From contig UQLI01000010.1 of NCBI GenBank assembly GCA_900541715.1, positions 1-60,263 of the forward strand: DNA of 60,263 nucleotides. Direction: 5' to 3'. Shown here one piece after another: positions 26,838 through 34,821 of this stretch. A model generated the notes under the pieces. That model made no database searches. It was not told the origin of the DNA and worked only from the letters and a program-made list of their open reading frames with translations. Numbering within the stretch: the stretch's first letter is position 1; each line of letters begins with the position of its first letter. The position numbers were made by a program, and so were the translations under genes. Source of the stretch: an uncultured Collinsella sp. GTDB lineage: Bacteria; Actinomycetota; Coriobacteriia; Coriobacteriales; Coriobacteriaceae.

Positions 26838-27011
26838 TGGGAAAGCTCATCCCGTTTTGTGCGTCTAGAGTGGGATGCGGCTTCCCAAAGGTGCCGTTAG
26901 GGGAAACTGCATCCCAGTTTGAACCCTTGAAATGGGATGCCGTTTCCCGGAGGGGGTCCAGCGGGAAACGGCATCCCATTTTGGGCCCGAAAAGTGGGAT
27001 ACGGTTTCCGG
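26838..27011. repeat. Tandem array 3 of the 62-bp inverted-repeat unit
   Basis: Three units of the family at 132-595 and 4893-5251. The TGGGA cores lie at 26871, 26933 and 26995, exactly 62 bp apart, each paired with an inverse half-site like GGGAAACTGCATCCC. It stands between the diguanylate cyclase and the ABC exporter terminator. Confidence 0.92.
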
Positions 27012-27019
27012 CCGGCATG

Positions 27020-27056
27020 AAAAAGCCTCCGCAGCTCGTGTGGCTGCGGAGGCTTT
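27020..27056. terminator. Strong bidirectional terminator
   Basis: AAAAAGCCTCCGCAG and CTGCGGAGGCTTTA form a 13-bp stem with a short loop. T runs occur in both directions. On the minus strand it lies downstream of the ABC exporter operon. Confidence 0.88.
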
Positions 27057-27087
27057 ATTCGTTGCGGCGCATTGTGTTTGGGTCGTT

Positions 27088-27169
27088 GAGATGAGTCGAT
27101 TTGCCCCGAAAGAGGAGGGCATTGACCTTAGGGTCATGCCCGACGAATGAGCGGCAAATCGGCCATCTC
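27088..27169. repeat. Nested hairpin related to the structured element family
   Basis: Outer stem GAGATG ... CGATTTGCC with GGCAAATCG ... CATCTC, then an apical hairpin GGGCAT-T-GACC / GGTC-ATGCCC. The apical GACC/GGTC tip with one bulged base matches those at 31589-31615 and 38715-38755. It lies 12 nt past the stop of the ABC exporter gene on the minus strand. Confidence 0.65.
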
Positions 27170-27180
27170 GGCGGGCCGAA

Positions 27181-29100
27181 CTACTCCAGCTCAAACGCTC
27201 CGGTGTACAGCTGGTAGTAATACCCGCGCTTGGCGATCAGCTCGTCGTGGTTGCCGCGCTCGATAATGCGGCCGTGGTCCAGACAGATGATCGCGTCGGA
27301 GTTGCGCACGGTGGACAGGCGGTGCGCGATGACAAACGTCGTGCGACCCTCCATGAGCTTGTCCATGCCCGCTTGCACGATGGCCTCGGTGCGGGTGTCG
27401 ATGGAGCTCGTGGCCTCGTCCAGAATCATTGCCGGCGGATCGGCGACGGCGGCGCGGGCGATCGAAATCAGCTGGCGCTGGCCCTGCGACAGCTGAGCGC
27501 CGTTGCCGGTGAGCATGGTGTCGTAGCCGTCGGGCAGGCGGGTGATAAAGTCGTCCGCGCCCGCGAGCTTGGCCGCCGCGATGCACTCCTCGTCGGTGGC
27601 GTCCAGGTTTCCGTAGCGGATGTTATCCATCACGGTGCCGGTGAACAGGTTCACGTCCTGCAGCACCACGCCCAGCGAGCGGCGCAGGTCTGCCTTGCGG
27701 ATCTTGTTGACGTTGATGCCGTCGTAGCGAATCTTGCCGTCGGCGATGTCATAGAAGCGGTTGATGAGGTTGGTGATGGTCGTCTTACCGGCACCGGTGG
27801 CGCCGACAAACGCGACTTTCTGGCCCGGCTTGGCAAACACGGACACGCCGTGCAGCACCTCGTGGTCGGGCGTGTAGCCAAAGTCGACGTTGTCCATGAC
27901 CAGGTCGCCGCGCAGCGGCACGTACTCGATCTCGCCGGTTGCGCGGTGCGGATGTTTCCACGCCCACATGCCGGTGTGGTGGTCGGCCTCCTCGAGCTGC
28001 CAGGTATCGGGGTTCACCTGAGCGTTGACGAGCGTCACATAGCCTTCGTCGGCTTCGGGCTCCTCGTCGATGAGCTCAAAGATGCGGTCGGCGCCGGCGA
28101 GGCCCATGACCACGGCGTTGATCTGCTGCGAGATCTGACCGATCTGTCCGCAGAACTGCTTGGTCATGTTGAGGAACGGCACCACGACGGCGATGGACAG
28201 CGTCATGCCCGAGATGCTCAGGTTGGGCACGCCCAGCGCCAGAAAAATGCCGCCTGCCAGTGCGACCAGTACGTAGAGCAGGTTGCCCAGGTTCATCAGG
28301 ATGGGCATGAGGATGTTGGCGTACATGTTGGCCTTTTGCGAGACCTCGAAGAGCTTTTCGTTGCGCTCGTCAAAATCGGCCTCGGCGGCAGACTCGTGGC
28401 AGAATGCCTTGACGACCTTCTGGCCGTTCATGACTTCCTCGATATGGCCCTCGACCACGCCGAGTTCGGTCTGCTGCGCAATAAAGAAGCGCGCGGAGTT
28501 GGAGCCGAGCAGCTTGGTCATAAAGGTCATAAAGGCGACGCCTGCCACAATGACCAGGCACATCCAAACGCTGTAGTACAGCATGATAAAGAACACCGTG
28601 ACGATGACGATGGTCGTCATGAGCAGGTTGGGCAGCGACTGGCTGATCATCTGGCGCAGCGTGTCGATGTCGTTGGTGTAGTGGCTCATGATGTCGCCGC
28701 GCTGGTGCGTGTCGAAGTAGCGGATCGGCAGGTCCTGCATGCGGTTGAACATCTTCTCGCGCAGCTTCTCCAGCGAGCCCTGCGTGACGATGGCCATGGC
28801 GCGGTTCCAGAACAGCGAGGACAGGATGCCGACGCCGTAGATGCAGGCGAGGGTGGTCACGAGCTGCAGAATCTTGGGCTGCGCGGTCGTCCAATCGCCC
28901 GACTGCCACGATTCGCTAATAATCTGCAGGGCGCTCTGAAGGAAGGTCGCGCCGATGGAGTTGATGATGGCGCAGAGCACCACGCCGACGACGACGAGGG
29001 GCAAAAGCACGGGGTAGAAGCCAAAGAGCGTCTTGATGAGGCGCGACATGGTGCCGCCCTTGCGGTTGAGTGCGCGCTCGGCGGTCGTTGCCTTACTCAT
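27181..29100 (-). CDS. ABC exporter half-transporter, catalytic-site subunit
   Basis: 639 residues: six membrane helices (about 1-330), an unusual insertion of about 50 residues rich in His and Trp (VNPDTWQLEEADHHTGMWA) before the nucleotide domain, then Walker A GATGAGKTT near 431, signature LSQGQRQL near 535, Walker B MILDEATSSID near 558 and the switch His in IAHRLST. The catalytic Glu and His are present, but its signature is LSQGQ rather than LSGGQ. The start ATG 29100 overlaps the previous stop (ATGAGTAA), with AAGGAGG upstream. It pairs with the next protein to form a heterodimeric exporter. Confidence 0.92.
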   Translation of the reverse strand: MSKATTAERALNRKGGTMSRLIKTLFGFYPVLLPLVVVGVVLCAIINSIGATFLQSALQIISESWQSGDWTTAQPKILQLVTTLACIYGVGILSSLFWNRAMAIVTQGSLEKLREKMFNRMQDLPIRYFDTHQRGDIMSHYTNDIDTLRQMISQSLPNLLMTTIVIVTVFFIMLYYSVWMCLVIVAGVAFMTFMTKLLGSNSARFFIAQQTELGVVEGHIEEVMNGQKVVKAFCHESAAEADFDERNEKLFEVSQKANMYANILMPILMNLGNLLYVLVALAGGIFLALGVPNLSISGMTLSIAVVVPFLNMTKQFCGQIGQISQQINAVVMGLAGADRIFELIDEEPEADEGYVTLVNAQVNPDTWQLEEADHHTGMWAWKHPHRATGEIEYVPLRGDLVMDNVDFGYTPDHEVLHGVSVFAKPGQKVAFVGATGAGKTTITNLINRFYDIADGKIRYDGINVNKIRKADLRRSLGVVLQDVNLFTGTVMDNIRYGNLDATDEECIAAAKLAGADDFITRLPDGYDTMLTGNGAQLSQGQRQLISIARAAVADPPAMILDEATSSIDTRTEAIVQAGMDKLMEGRTTFVIAHRLSTVRNSDAIICLDHGRIIERGNHDELIAKRGYYYQLYTGAFELE

Positions 29101-30916
29101 GTGCCTCGCCTCCTTCCTGGGTCTGAGCTTGCGGTGCGGATGCCTCGGTGTCGGCTGCGGCGGTCTCGCCCGCGTCCTCGCCTTCGGCACTCATCTTATT
29201 TTGCGAGGTAAAGGTCTCGCGGTAGATCTCGCTCGTCTTGAGCAGCTCATCGTGGTTGCCGATGTCCTTGATGCGGCCGCCCTCCATGACGATGATGCGG
29301 TCGGCGTCCTGCACGGAGCTGATGCGCTGGGCGATGATGAGCTTGGTCGTGTTGGGCAGATAGCTCGCCAGGCCCTCGCGGATCTTGGCGTCGGTCTTGG
29401 TGTCGACGGCGCTCGTGGAGTCGTCCAGGATCAAGATCTTGGGGCGACGCAGCAGGGCACGCGCGATGCACAGGCGCTGCTTCTGGCCGCCGGAAACGTT
29501 GGAGCCGCCCTGCTCGATCCAGGTGTCGTAGCCCTTGGGGAAGCCGTCGACAAACTCGTCGGCGCAGGCCAGATGTGCGGCCTCGCGGACTTCCTCGTCG
29601 GTGGCGTTCGGGTCGCCCCAGCGCAGGTTCTCGGCGATGGTGCCGCTAAACAGCACGTTTTTCTGCAGCACCATGGCGACCTGGTGGCGCAGTGCGTCCA
29701 GGTCGTAGTCGCGCACGTCCATGCCGCCCACGCGCACGGTGCCTTCGGTGGCGTCGTACAGACGGGCGATGAGGTTTACAAGCGTGGACTTGGCCGAGCC
29801 GGTACCGCCGATGATACCGATGGTCTCGCCGCTCTTAATGTGCAGGTCGATATCGTCGAGCGCCTGGCGGCGGGCATGCGCGGAATACTTAAAGCTCACG
29901 TGGTCAAAGTCGATGGAACCGTCGGCAACCTCGAGCACGGGCTCGGCGGGATTGGCGATCGTGGGCTCGGCGGCCAACACCTCGGTAATGCGGTGCGCCG
30001 ATTCGTCGGCCATGGTCACCATGACAAAGATCATCGACAGCTGCATCAGGCTCATAAGGATCTGGAAACCATAGGTAAAGATCGAGGAGAGCTGGCCCAC
30101 GTCGAACAGCGTGCCCTGGCTCGTGATAATGAGCTTGGAGCCCAGGTAGATGATGACGACAAACGCGCCGTTGACGCAGATGTTCATCATGGGGTTGTTA
30201 AAGGCGAGCAGCTTCTCGGCGCGGGTGAAGTCCATCTGGACGTCGCGCGCGGCGGTCGCGAATTTCTCCTTCTCAAAGTCTTCGCGCACATAGCTCTTGA
30301 CCACGCGCATGCCGGTGACGTTTTCTTCGACAGACTCGTTAAGTGCGTCGTACTTGTGGAACACGCGCGAGAAGATGGGGCGTACCTTAAAGATGATAAA
30401 GAACAGTCCAAAGCCCAGCAGCGGAATGATGACCAGGTAGACCATGGCGACGCTGCCGCCCATGATAAATGCCATGGTAAAAGCGAAGATCAAGACCAGC
30501 GGCGCGCGCACGGCGATACGGATGATCATCATAAAGGCCTGCTGAACGTTGTTGATGTCAGTGGTCAGACGCGTGACGAGCGAGGAGCTCGAGAACTCAT
30601 CGATGTTGGCAAAGCTGAACGTCTGGATCTTGTAGAACAGGTCGTGACGCAGGTTCTTGGCGAAGCCGCAGCTCGCATGGCTGCAGGTGACGCCGGCAGC
30701 GGCGCCAAAAGCAAGCGACGTCAGCGCGATGAGCACCAAAAAGCCTGCGGTGGGAAGCATCTCGGCTACGGTGGTGCCGTCTTTGATGGCGTCGATCAGG
30801 TTGGCGGTGATAAATGGAATCAGCATCTCGCAGAGCACCTCGCCAAGCACGAGCAATGGCGTGGCAACAGCGACTTTCATATAGTCGCGGATGCTGCCCA
30901 TGAGGGTTTTAATCAT
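29093..30916 (-). CDS. ABC exporter half-transporter, degenerate-site subunit
   Basis: 607 residues: six membrane helices, then Walker A GGTGSAKST near 372 (Ala in place of the last Gly), signature VSGGQKQR near 475, Walker B LILDDSTSAVD near 497 (Asp in place of the catalytic Glu) and IAQRISS with Gln for the switch His. These changes define the non-hydrolysing site of heterodimeric exporters such as LmrCD and TM287/288. The partner's LSQGQ completes this degenerate site, and this protein's VSGGQ completes the active one. A Glu/Ala-rich tail of about 45 residues ends the protein. The start overlaps the MarR gene by 8 nt. Confidence 0.92.
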   Translation of the reverse strand: MIKTLMGSIRDYMKVAVATPLLVLGEVLCEMLIPFITANLIDAIKDGTTVAEMLPTAGFLVLIALTSLAFGAAAGVTCSHASCGFAKNLRHDLFYKIQTFSFANIDEFSSSSLVTRLTTDINNVQQAFMMIIRIAVRAPLVLIFAFTMAFIMGGSVAMVYLVIIPLLGFGLFFIIFKVRPIFSRVFHKYDALNESVEENVTGMRVVKSYVREDFEKEKFATAARDVQMDFTRAEKLLAFNNPMMNICVNGAFVVIIYLGSKLIITSQGTLFDVGQLSSIFTYGFQILMSLMQLSMIFVMVTMADESAHRITEVLAAEPTIANPAEPVLEVADGSIDFDHVSFKYSAHARRQALDDIDLHIKSGETIGIIGGTGSAKSTLVNLIARLYDATEGTVRVGGMDVRDYDLDALRHQVAMVLQKNVLFSGTIAENLRWGDPNATDEEVREAAHLACADEFVDGFPKGYDTWIEQGGSNVSGGQKQRLCIARALLRRPKILILDDSTSAVDTKTDAKIREGLASYLPNTTKLIIAQRISSVQDADRIIVMEGGRIKDIGNHDELLKTSEIYRETFTSQNKMSAEGEDAGETAAADTEASAPQAQTQEGGEAHE

Positions 30917-31412
30917 CCAGTTCCTCCCAGGTTACACGGATTTTATCGAGCATTTCGGCGAGGTCCTCGCGCTCGTCATGGGTGAGCGCGCTAAAGGCCC
31001 GTTCTCTAAAGCGGATGCGGGCCGCCTGGTCGATGCGGGCGTTTTCCCGGCCGGTTTCGGTCAGGCGAATGGTGAGTTGCCGTCGATCCTTGGGGTTACG
31101 GCTGCGTTCAATGAGGCCGTTGAGCTCGAGCTTGGACAGGATCTCGGAAAGCGACCCCGGCTTGAGGTCAAAGTGCATGCCGAGTTCCTGCTGCGACATC
31201 TCGCCGCCGGGCTGCTTGGCCAGCAGGCAGATGATGGGTGCCTTGCCGGACACGCCTCCGCCATGAAAATGCATGTAATGGCCGCAAAAGCCCAGGCCGC
31301 TCAGGATGCGTTTGGCGAGCTTGTCTTCGGCGCTGACCGCTTCGGGCATGTCTGCCGGTTGCAACGGGTCGCCGCCGGGCTCGTGCGGAAGGACGAGTGC
31401 TTCAACACACAT
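30909..31412 (-). CDS. MarR-family regulator of the ABC exporter operon
   Basis: 167 residues. The winged helix-turn-helix contains MSQQELGMHFDLKPGSLSEI near 72-91 and the wing NPKDRRQLTIRLT. An N-terminal extension of about 35 residues and the His-rich segment GHYMHFHGG precede it. It is the first gene of the operon and overlaps the first exporter gene, so it probably represses the operon until a ligand, perhaps an exported toxic compound, releases it. A candidate operator lies just upstream at 31434-31469. Confidence 0.88.
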   Translation of the reverse strand: MCVEALVLPHEPGGDPLQPADMPEAVSAEDKLAKRILSGLGFCGHYMHFHGGGVSGKAPIICLLAKQPGGEMSQQELGMHFDLKPGSLSEILSKLELNGLIERSRNPKDRRQLTIRLTETGRENARIDQAARIRFRERAFSALTHDEREDLAEMLDKIRVTWEELDD

Positions 31413-31433
31413 ATCTAAGCTTCGCTCCTTTCT

Positions 31434-31469
31434 TTAGTTAGGTAGTGGAATTGTTTTGTGCCTAACCAA
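31434..31469 (-). promoter_or_regulatory. Candidate MarR operator and promoter region
   Basis: TTAGTTAGG and CCTAACCAA are inverted copies (8 of 9) in an AT-rich stretch 22 nt ahead of the MarR start. Autoregulation by binding here is likely for this family but is inferred. Confidence 0.5.
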
Positions 31470-31511
31470 TTTAGGAGCGTGAGAAATCAATGTCAAGGTA
31501 CCAAACTAGTG

Positions 31512-31660
31512 GTTACGCGGTTTTACCAAACCGCGTAACGGCTCGACGCTGCGCGGGCCGCATTTGGACAATCTGACGTTCAACTTCAAGGGCGCGACCA
31601 GAAGGTCAGCGCCCTTTCGTTTCACGTCATCTTGCCTCAAATGCGACCCGCTCGCTGTCG
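31512..31660 (+). ncRNA. Structured intergenic element, copy A
   Basis: Hairpin P0 (GTTACGCGGTTT, loop TACC, AAACCGCGTAAC) is followed by the linker CGGCTCGACGCTGC. The long stem P1 pairs GCGGGCCGCATTTG (31553) with CAAATGCGACCCGC (31638). Inner P2 pairs TGACGT with ACGTCA. Apical P3 pairs AGGGCGC-GACC with GGTC-A-GCGCCCT. Copies at 38665, 44617 and 60176 share the layout; two of them have different stem sequences that still pair. Whether it acts as RNA or as a mobile DNA repeat is open. It lies in the 31413-31943 gap ahead of the pyridoxal kinase gene. Confidence 0.7.
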
Positions 31661-31754
31661 TTGCCAAAACATCGACGTTGCCCTTTTTGGCACTTGGGGA
31701 CGTTCCTTATGTGCCGGCACTTGGGGACACTCTTTGCACTGATAGTCGTTGGGT

Positions 31755-31809
31755 TAGTCGTTGGGGACGTTCTTGTTTGACTAGTCATTTAAAACGTCCC
31801 CAATGACTA
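31755..31809. repeat. Inverted repeat with GGGGACGTT arms
   Basis: TAGTCGTTGGGGACGTT and AACGTCCCCAATGACTA are near-perfect inverses about 20 nt apart. Related sequence follows the other structured elements, at 44803-44830 and around 38808-38822, so it may be a companion module of that element. Confidence 0.7.
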
Positions 31810-31943
31810 ACTTCCTCCTTCCCGTAACCTTTCCGCAACAATGTGGCCTCCGCGGCGCCAGCGCCCGTTCACAACGTCCCCTGCGCTACACTTAGTCGCA
31901 CTGTGGCGCTGCTGCGCCGCGCCCGAACTAAGGGGGGACTCTC

Positions 31944-32768
31944 ATGAAGAACACTCAGCTGCTGTTGATCAACGATATGTGCGGCTACGGCAAGGTCGCG
32001 CTCTCCGCCATGCTGCCGGTGCTGTCGCACATGGGCTACCGTATCCATAACCTGCCGACGGCGCTCGTTTCCGACACGCTCAACTACCCCAAGTTCTACA
32101 TCCACGACACCACGGAGTACGTGCGCCAGAGCCTCGCCATCTGGGAGGAGCTCGGCTTTGAATTCGACGCCATCTCGACCGGCTTTATCGTGACCGAGGA
32201 AGAGACACGCATCATCTCGGACTTTTGCCACCGCCGTGCGCAAAAAGGCACCAAGGTATTCGTCGACCCCATCATGGGCGATAACGGCAAGCTCTATGCC
32301 GGCGTGCCCGAGTCGACCATCGGACTCATGCGCAGCCTGGTCGAGTGCGCCGACTACGCGGTGCCCAACTATACCGAGGCGTGCCTGCTCACCGATACGC
32401 CTATCGCCGAAGAGATTACGGCCGATGAGGCCCGCGCGCTCGTGGACGCTATGCTCGCGTTGGGCACCAAGTCGGTTGTCATTACGAGTGCAAAGGTCGA
32501 TGGGGCGAGTGCCGTCGTCGGTTACGATCATGTGGCGGGGGAGTACTTTGAGATTCCGTTTGAGCTGATCCCGGTGTACTTCCCGGGCACGGGCGATACG
32601 TTCTCGGCCGTGTTGATGGGTCGCGTGATGAGCGGTTGGAGTCTGCAGCGCGCGACGTCCGATGCCATGCGCGTGGTGGCTGAGCTTATCGAGCGCAATG
32701 CCGACCAAGAGGACAAATCGGCCGGCCTTCCCATCGAGGCCTGCCTGGATGTGATCGACCATGAGTAA
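31944..32768 (+). CDS. Pyridoxal/pyridoxamine kinase
   Basis: 274 residues, ribokinase-fold B6 vitamer kinase of the PdxY/PdxK type. The N-terminus has the short NDMCGYGKVALSAMLPVL segment typical of the Firmicutes/Actinobacteria pyridoxamine kinase branch. DPIMGDNGKLY lies near 108 and the catalytic PGTGDTFSAVL near 213. It phosphorylates B6 vitamers with ATP to feed pyridoxal-phosphate synthesis. AAGGGGGG precedes the ATG. The next gene overlaps its stop by 8 nt. Confidence 0.88.
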   Translation: MKNTQLLLINDMCGYGKVALSAMLPVLSHMGYRIHNLPTALVSDTLNYPKFYIHDTTEYVRQSLAIWEELGFEFDAISTGFIVTEEETRIISDFCHRRAQKGTKVFVDPIMGDNGKLYAGVPESTIGLMRSLVECADYAVPNYTEACLLTDTPIAEEITADEARALVDAMLALGTKSVVITSAKVDGASAVVGYDHVAGEYFEIPFELIPVYFPGTGDTFSAVLMGRVMSGWSLQRATSDAMRVVAELIERNADQEDKSAGLPIEACLDVIDHE

Positions 32769-33090
32769 TGCTGGCGAGGGCGGCGCCAAGCCTGTGGGCG
32801 GGGGCAAGCCGCTCGGCGCGCCGCGTGGCAAGCGTCCGCGTATCCGCGTGAGCTGCGTGGACCAGCTGGGCACATGCCGCTGCCATCACGGGCACAAGCC
32901 GGGTGACGTCTTCGACTTCGACCGCGACCGCGGCAAGATGTGCGCCATGGCCTGCCATGTGGGCTTTCCCTATATCGATATCCTGCGCTATGGCGGAACC
33001 GTGCCTGGCAACGAGCCTGGTACGGCAAAGTTCTGCTGCCCCGAGGTCGATACGCTGAACGTCTGGCTTGCCGAGATCGTCGACGAGTAG
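32761..33090 (+). CDS. Small Cys-rich protein of the TIGR04076 type
   Basis: 109 residues. After a Gly/Lys-rich start, the core has the spacing CxCHHGHKPGDVF, CAMACHVGFPYIDILRYGG and FCCPEVD, which I recognise as the uncharacterised TIGR04076 family. The several Cys and His suggest metal or cluster binding, but no function is established. It overlaps the pyridoxal kinase gene by 8 nt (ATGAGTAA), so the two are translationally coupled. Confidence 0.75.
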   Translation: MSNAGEGGAKPVGGGKPLGAPRGKRPRIRVSCVDQLGTCRCHHGHKPGDVFDFDRDRGKMCAMACHVGFPYIDILRYGGTVPGNEPGTAKFCCPEVDTLNVWLAEIVDE

Positions 33091-33098
33091 TCGAGCGC

Positions 33099-33131
33099 AA
33101 TGTGACAAAGGGACAGTCCCTTTGTCACATT
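33099..33131. repeat. CAAAGG/CCTTTG palindrome, copy 3
   Basis: Arms AATGTGACAAAGGGA and TCCCTTTGTCACATT, perfect over 15 positions. It begins 8 nt after the stop of the Cys-rich protein gene. Confidence 0.88.
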
Positions 33132-33175
33132 CGCCGGGGCTGCCCCTTCTTTTTGCTTATAATCCTAAATCTCTG

Positions 33176-33249
33176 CATTTCATCCGATTTTAGGTTCTAA
33201 AAATCCTACATTTCATCGATAATTAAGCGCATAAAACTTTGCATTTCAT
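33176..33249 (+). repeat. Three CATTTCAT boxes spaced exactly 33 bp
   Basis: CATTTCAT occurs at 33176, 33209 and 33242, each preceded by similar AT-rich sequence (CTAAAAATCCTA, ATAAAACTTTG). The last box is 24 nt ahead of the ATPase start. A small palindrome (GATTTTAGGTTCTAAAAATC) lies between boxes 1 and 2. The spacing is about three helical turns, which suggests operator sites for a protein acting on the next gene. Confidence 0.7.
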
Positions 33250-33273
33250 TTGATGACACTGAGGGGAGAGCCT

Positions 33274-34635
33274 ATGCTGCGCAGGAAAATAGCGGCAGAG
33301 CTGGAGCGTTGGCTGAAGTCTGCCGAGCAAAAGGCCTTATTCATCACGGGTTCTCGCCAGATCGGCAAAAGCTATTCGATTCGCGCATTTGGCAAAGCCA
33401 GCCATGCAACCTACATCGAGCTCAATCTCATGGAAAATCGCCAGGCAAAAGATGCTCTTCTCGAGGCGCGGAATGCCGATGATTTCATCAGCAGGGTGAC
33501 GCTTCTTTCGGGAAAGTCGATTGCACCAGGCAAAACGCTCGTGTTTATCGATGAGGTCCAAGAGGCCCCCGACATCATGACGATGGCAAAGTTCCTTGTA
33601 GAGGACGGGAGGTGCCGCTGGGCGTTTTCGGGGTCAATGCTCGGGACCCAGTTCAAGGGCGTCAGGTCCTATCCCGTGGGGTATGTCCACGAGCTTAGGA
33701 TGTTCCCGCTCGATTTTGAGGAGTTTTGCTGGGCAACCGGGGTGAGCGAGGGGGCTCGCCAAACGATACGTGACGCGTGTATCAGCGAGAGGCCCATTCC
33801 TGATTACATTCATGACGCGATGATGGCAAACTTCAGGACCTATACCGTTGTCGGCGGAATGCCGGAGGTCGTGCAGCGTTTCCTTGACACGCAGGGCGAC
33901 CTTGCCTCTGTTCGTCAGCTACAGTTAGAGCTCAACGAACAGTACCGGCGGGATATCTTCAAGTATGCAAGCGGGCGAGCCCTTCAGGTACAGAGCATCT
34001 ACGATCAGCTCCCTATTATGCTCGAGGGCGAAAATAAGCGCTTCGTGCTCAATTCCATTGACCCCAAGGCTCACTACGAGAAGTATCAGCGAGATTTTGT
34101 ATGGCTTGTCGATGCCGGCGTTGCTCTCAAAGCAGATATCGTAACCGAGCCAAAATCGCCCCTGCTCAAGACGGCACGGCCATCGCAGTTCAAGCTATAT
34201 CAATCGGATACGGGCATGTTGATGGCGCGCTACCCCGTTGGAGTCGCCCAAGCGGCGTATCTTGATAGCAAGGAGCCCAATCTGGGCGGCATTTACGAAA
34301 ACGTGGTGGCCCAGCAGCTGACTGCCCAAAATCGCCAGCTTTACTACTATCAGACAAAAAAGCGTGGTGAAGTGGACTTTGTGGTCGATGGACCGGATGG
34401 GACGGCTGTTCCGATCGAGGTTAAATCGGGCTCCTATTACCACGCGCACGCTGCGCTCGGCCATGTGCTTGATACGGCTGAATATGGCGTAAGGCTCGGG
34501 ATTGTTTTCTCGAGAGGCAACGTTGAGCGCAATGGAGCGGTTCTCTATTTGCCGCTATATGCGACCTGGGCCCTTTCGGATGTTTTGGGCGACTCCTGTG
34601 CCGAGGGGATAAAGCTGGAGGTCAAGCCGGTCTAG
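33274..34635 (+). CDS. AAA-type ATPase with DUF4143 domain
   Basis: 453 residues. Walker A GSRQIGKSY near residue 25 and Walker B LVFIDEVQEAP near 90 belong to the AAA_14 ATPase. The C-terminal part has GEVDFVV and PIEVKSG, the D...ExK pattern of a restriction-nuclease-like fold seen in DUF4143 proteins. The family is common, often variably present between strains, and has no agreed function. ATG 33274 follows GGGGAGAG. It is flanked on both sides by CAAAGG palindromes and preceded by 33-bp repeats, consistent with an acquired module. Codon use appears less GC-biased than its neighbours. Confidence 0.85.
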   Translation: MLRRKIAAELERWLKSAEQKALFITGSRQIGKSYSIRAFGKASHATYIELNLMENRQAKDALLEARNADDFISRVTLLSGKSIAPGKTLVFIDEVQEAPDIMTMAKFLVEDGRCRWAFSGSMLGTQFKGVRSYPVGYVHELRMFPLDFEEFCWATGVSEGARQTIRDACISERPIPDYIHDAMMANFRTYTVVGGMPEVVQRFLDTQGDLASVRQLQLELNEQYRRDIFKYASGRALQVQSIYDQLPIMLEGENKRFVLNSIDPKAHYEKYQRDFVWLVDAGVALKADIVTEPKSPLLKTARPSQFKLYQSDTGMLMARYPVGVAQAAYLDSKEPNLGGIYENVVAQQLTAQNRQLYYYQTKKRGEVDFVVDGPDGTAVPIEVKSGSYYHAHAALGHVLDTAEYGVRLGIVFSRGNVERNGAVLYLPLYATWALSDVLGDSCAEGIKLEVKPV

Positions 34636-34647
34636 GGCCAGTCCCGG

Positions 34648-34679
34648 ATGTGACAAAGGGACAGCCCCTTTGTCACATT
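34648..34679. repeat. CAAAGG/CCTTTG palindrome, copy 4
   Basis: Arms ATGTGACAAAGGG and CCCTTTGTCACAT with a short centre. It begins 12 nt after the ATPase stop. Copy 3 lies on the other side of the same gene. Confidence 0.85.
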
Positions 34680-34682
34680 CAT

Positions 34683-34777
34683 GAGTGTGGATTTTCTCCC
34701 ACCGAGATAACGAGCGTGGATTTTCTCCCGTTTAGAGCGCGCTCGAACGCTCAAAGTGGGAGAAAATCCACGCTCGT
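34683..34777. repeat. GTGGATTTTCTCCC repeat, three copies with one inverted pair
   Basis: GAGTGTGGATTTTCTCCC at 34683, ACGAGCGTGGATTTTCTCCC at 34710 and an exact inverse of the latter at 34758-34777. The inverted pair forms a 20-bp perfect stem around a 28-nt loop. Downstream is T-rich (CGTTTTATG), so it may also terminate transcription. No gene lies inside. Confidence 0.85.
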
Positions 34778-34821
34778 TTTATGCCGATGGCGTGGCCCGT
34801 GTGCCCGCGCCGCCCGAGCGC

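Noticed and set aside
27247..30985. Two long plus-strand frames opposite the ABC exporter pair
   Set aside because: Antisense shadows of genes with intact ABC motifs.
31512..31660. Assignment of the structured element to a named RNA motif such as Collinsella-1
   Set aside because: I cannot verify a match to the published consensus without a covariance search, so no name is given.
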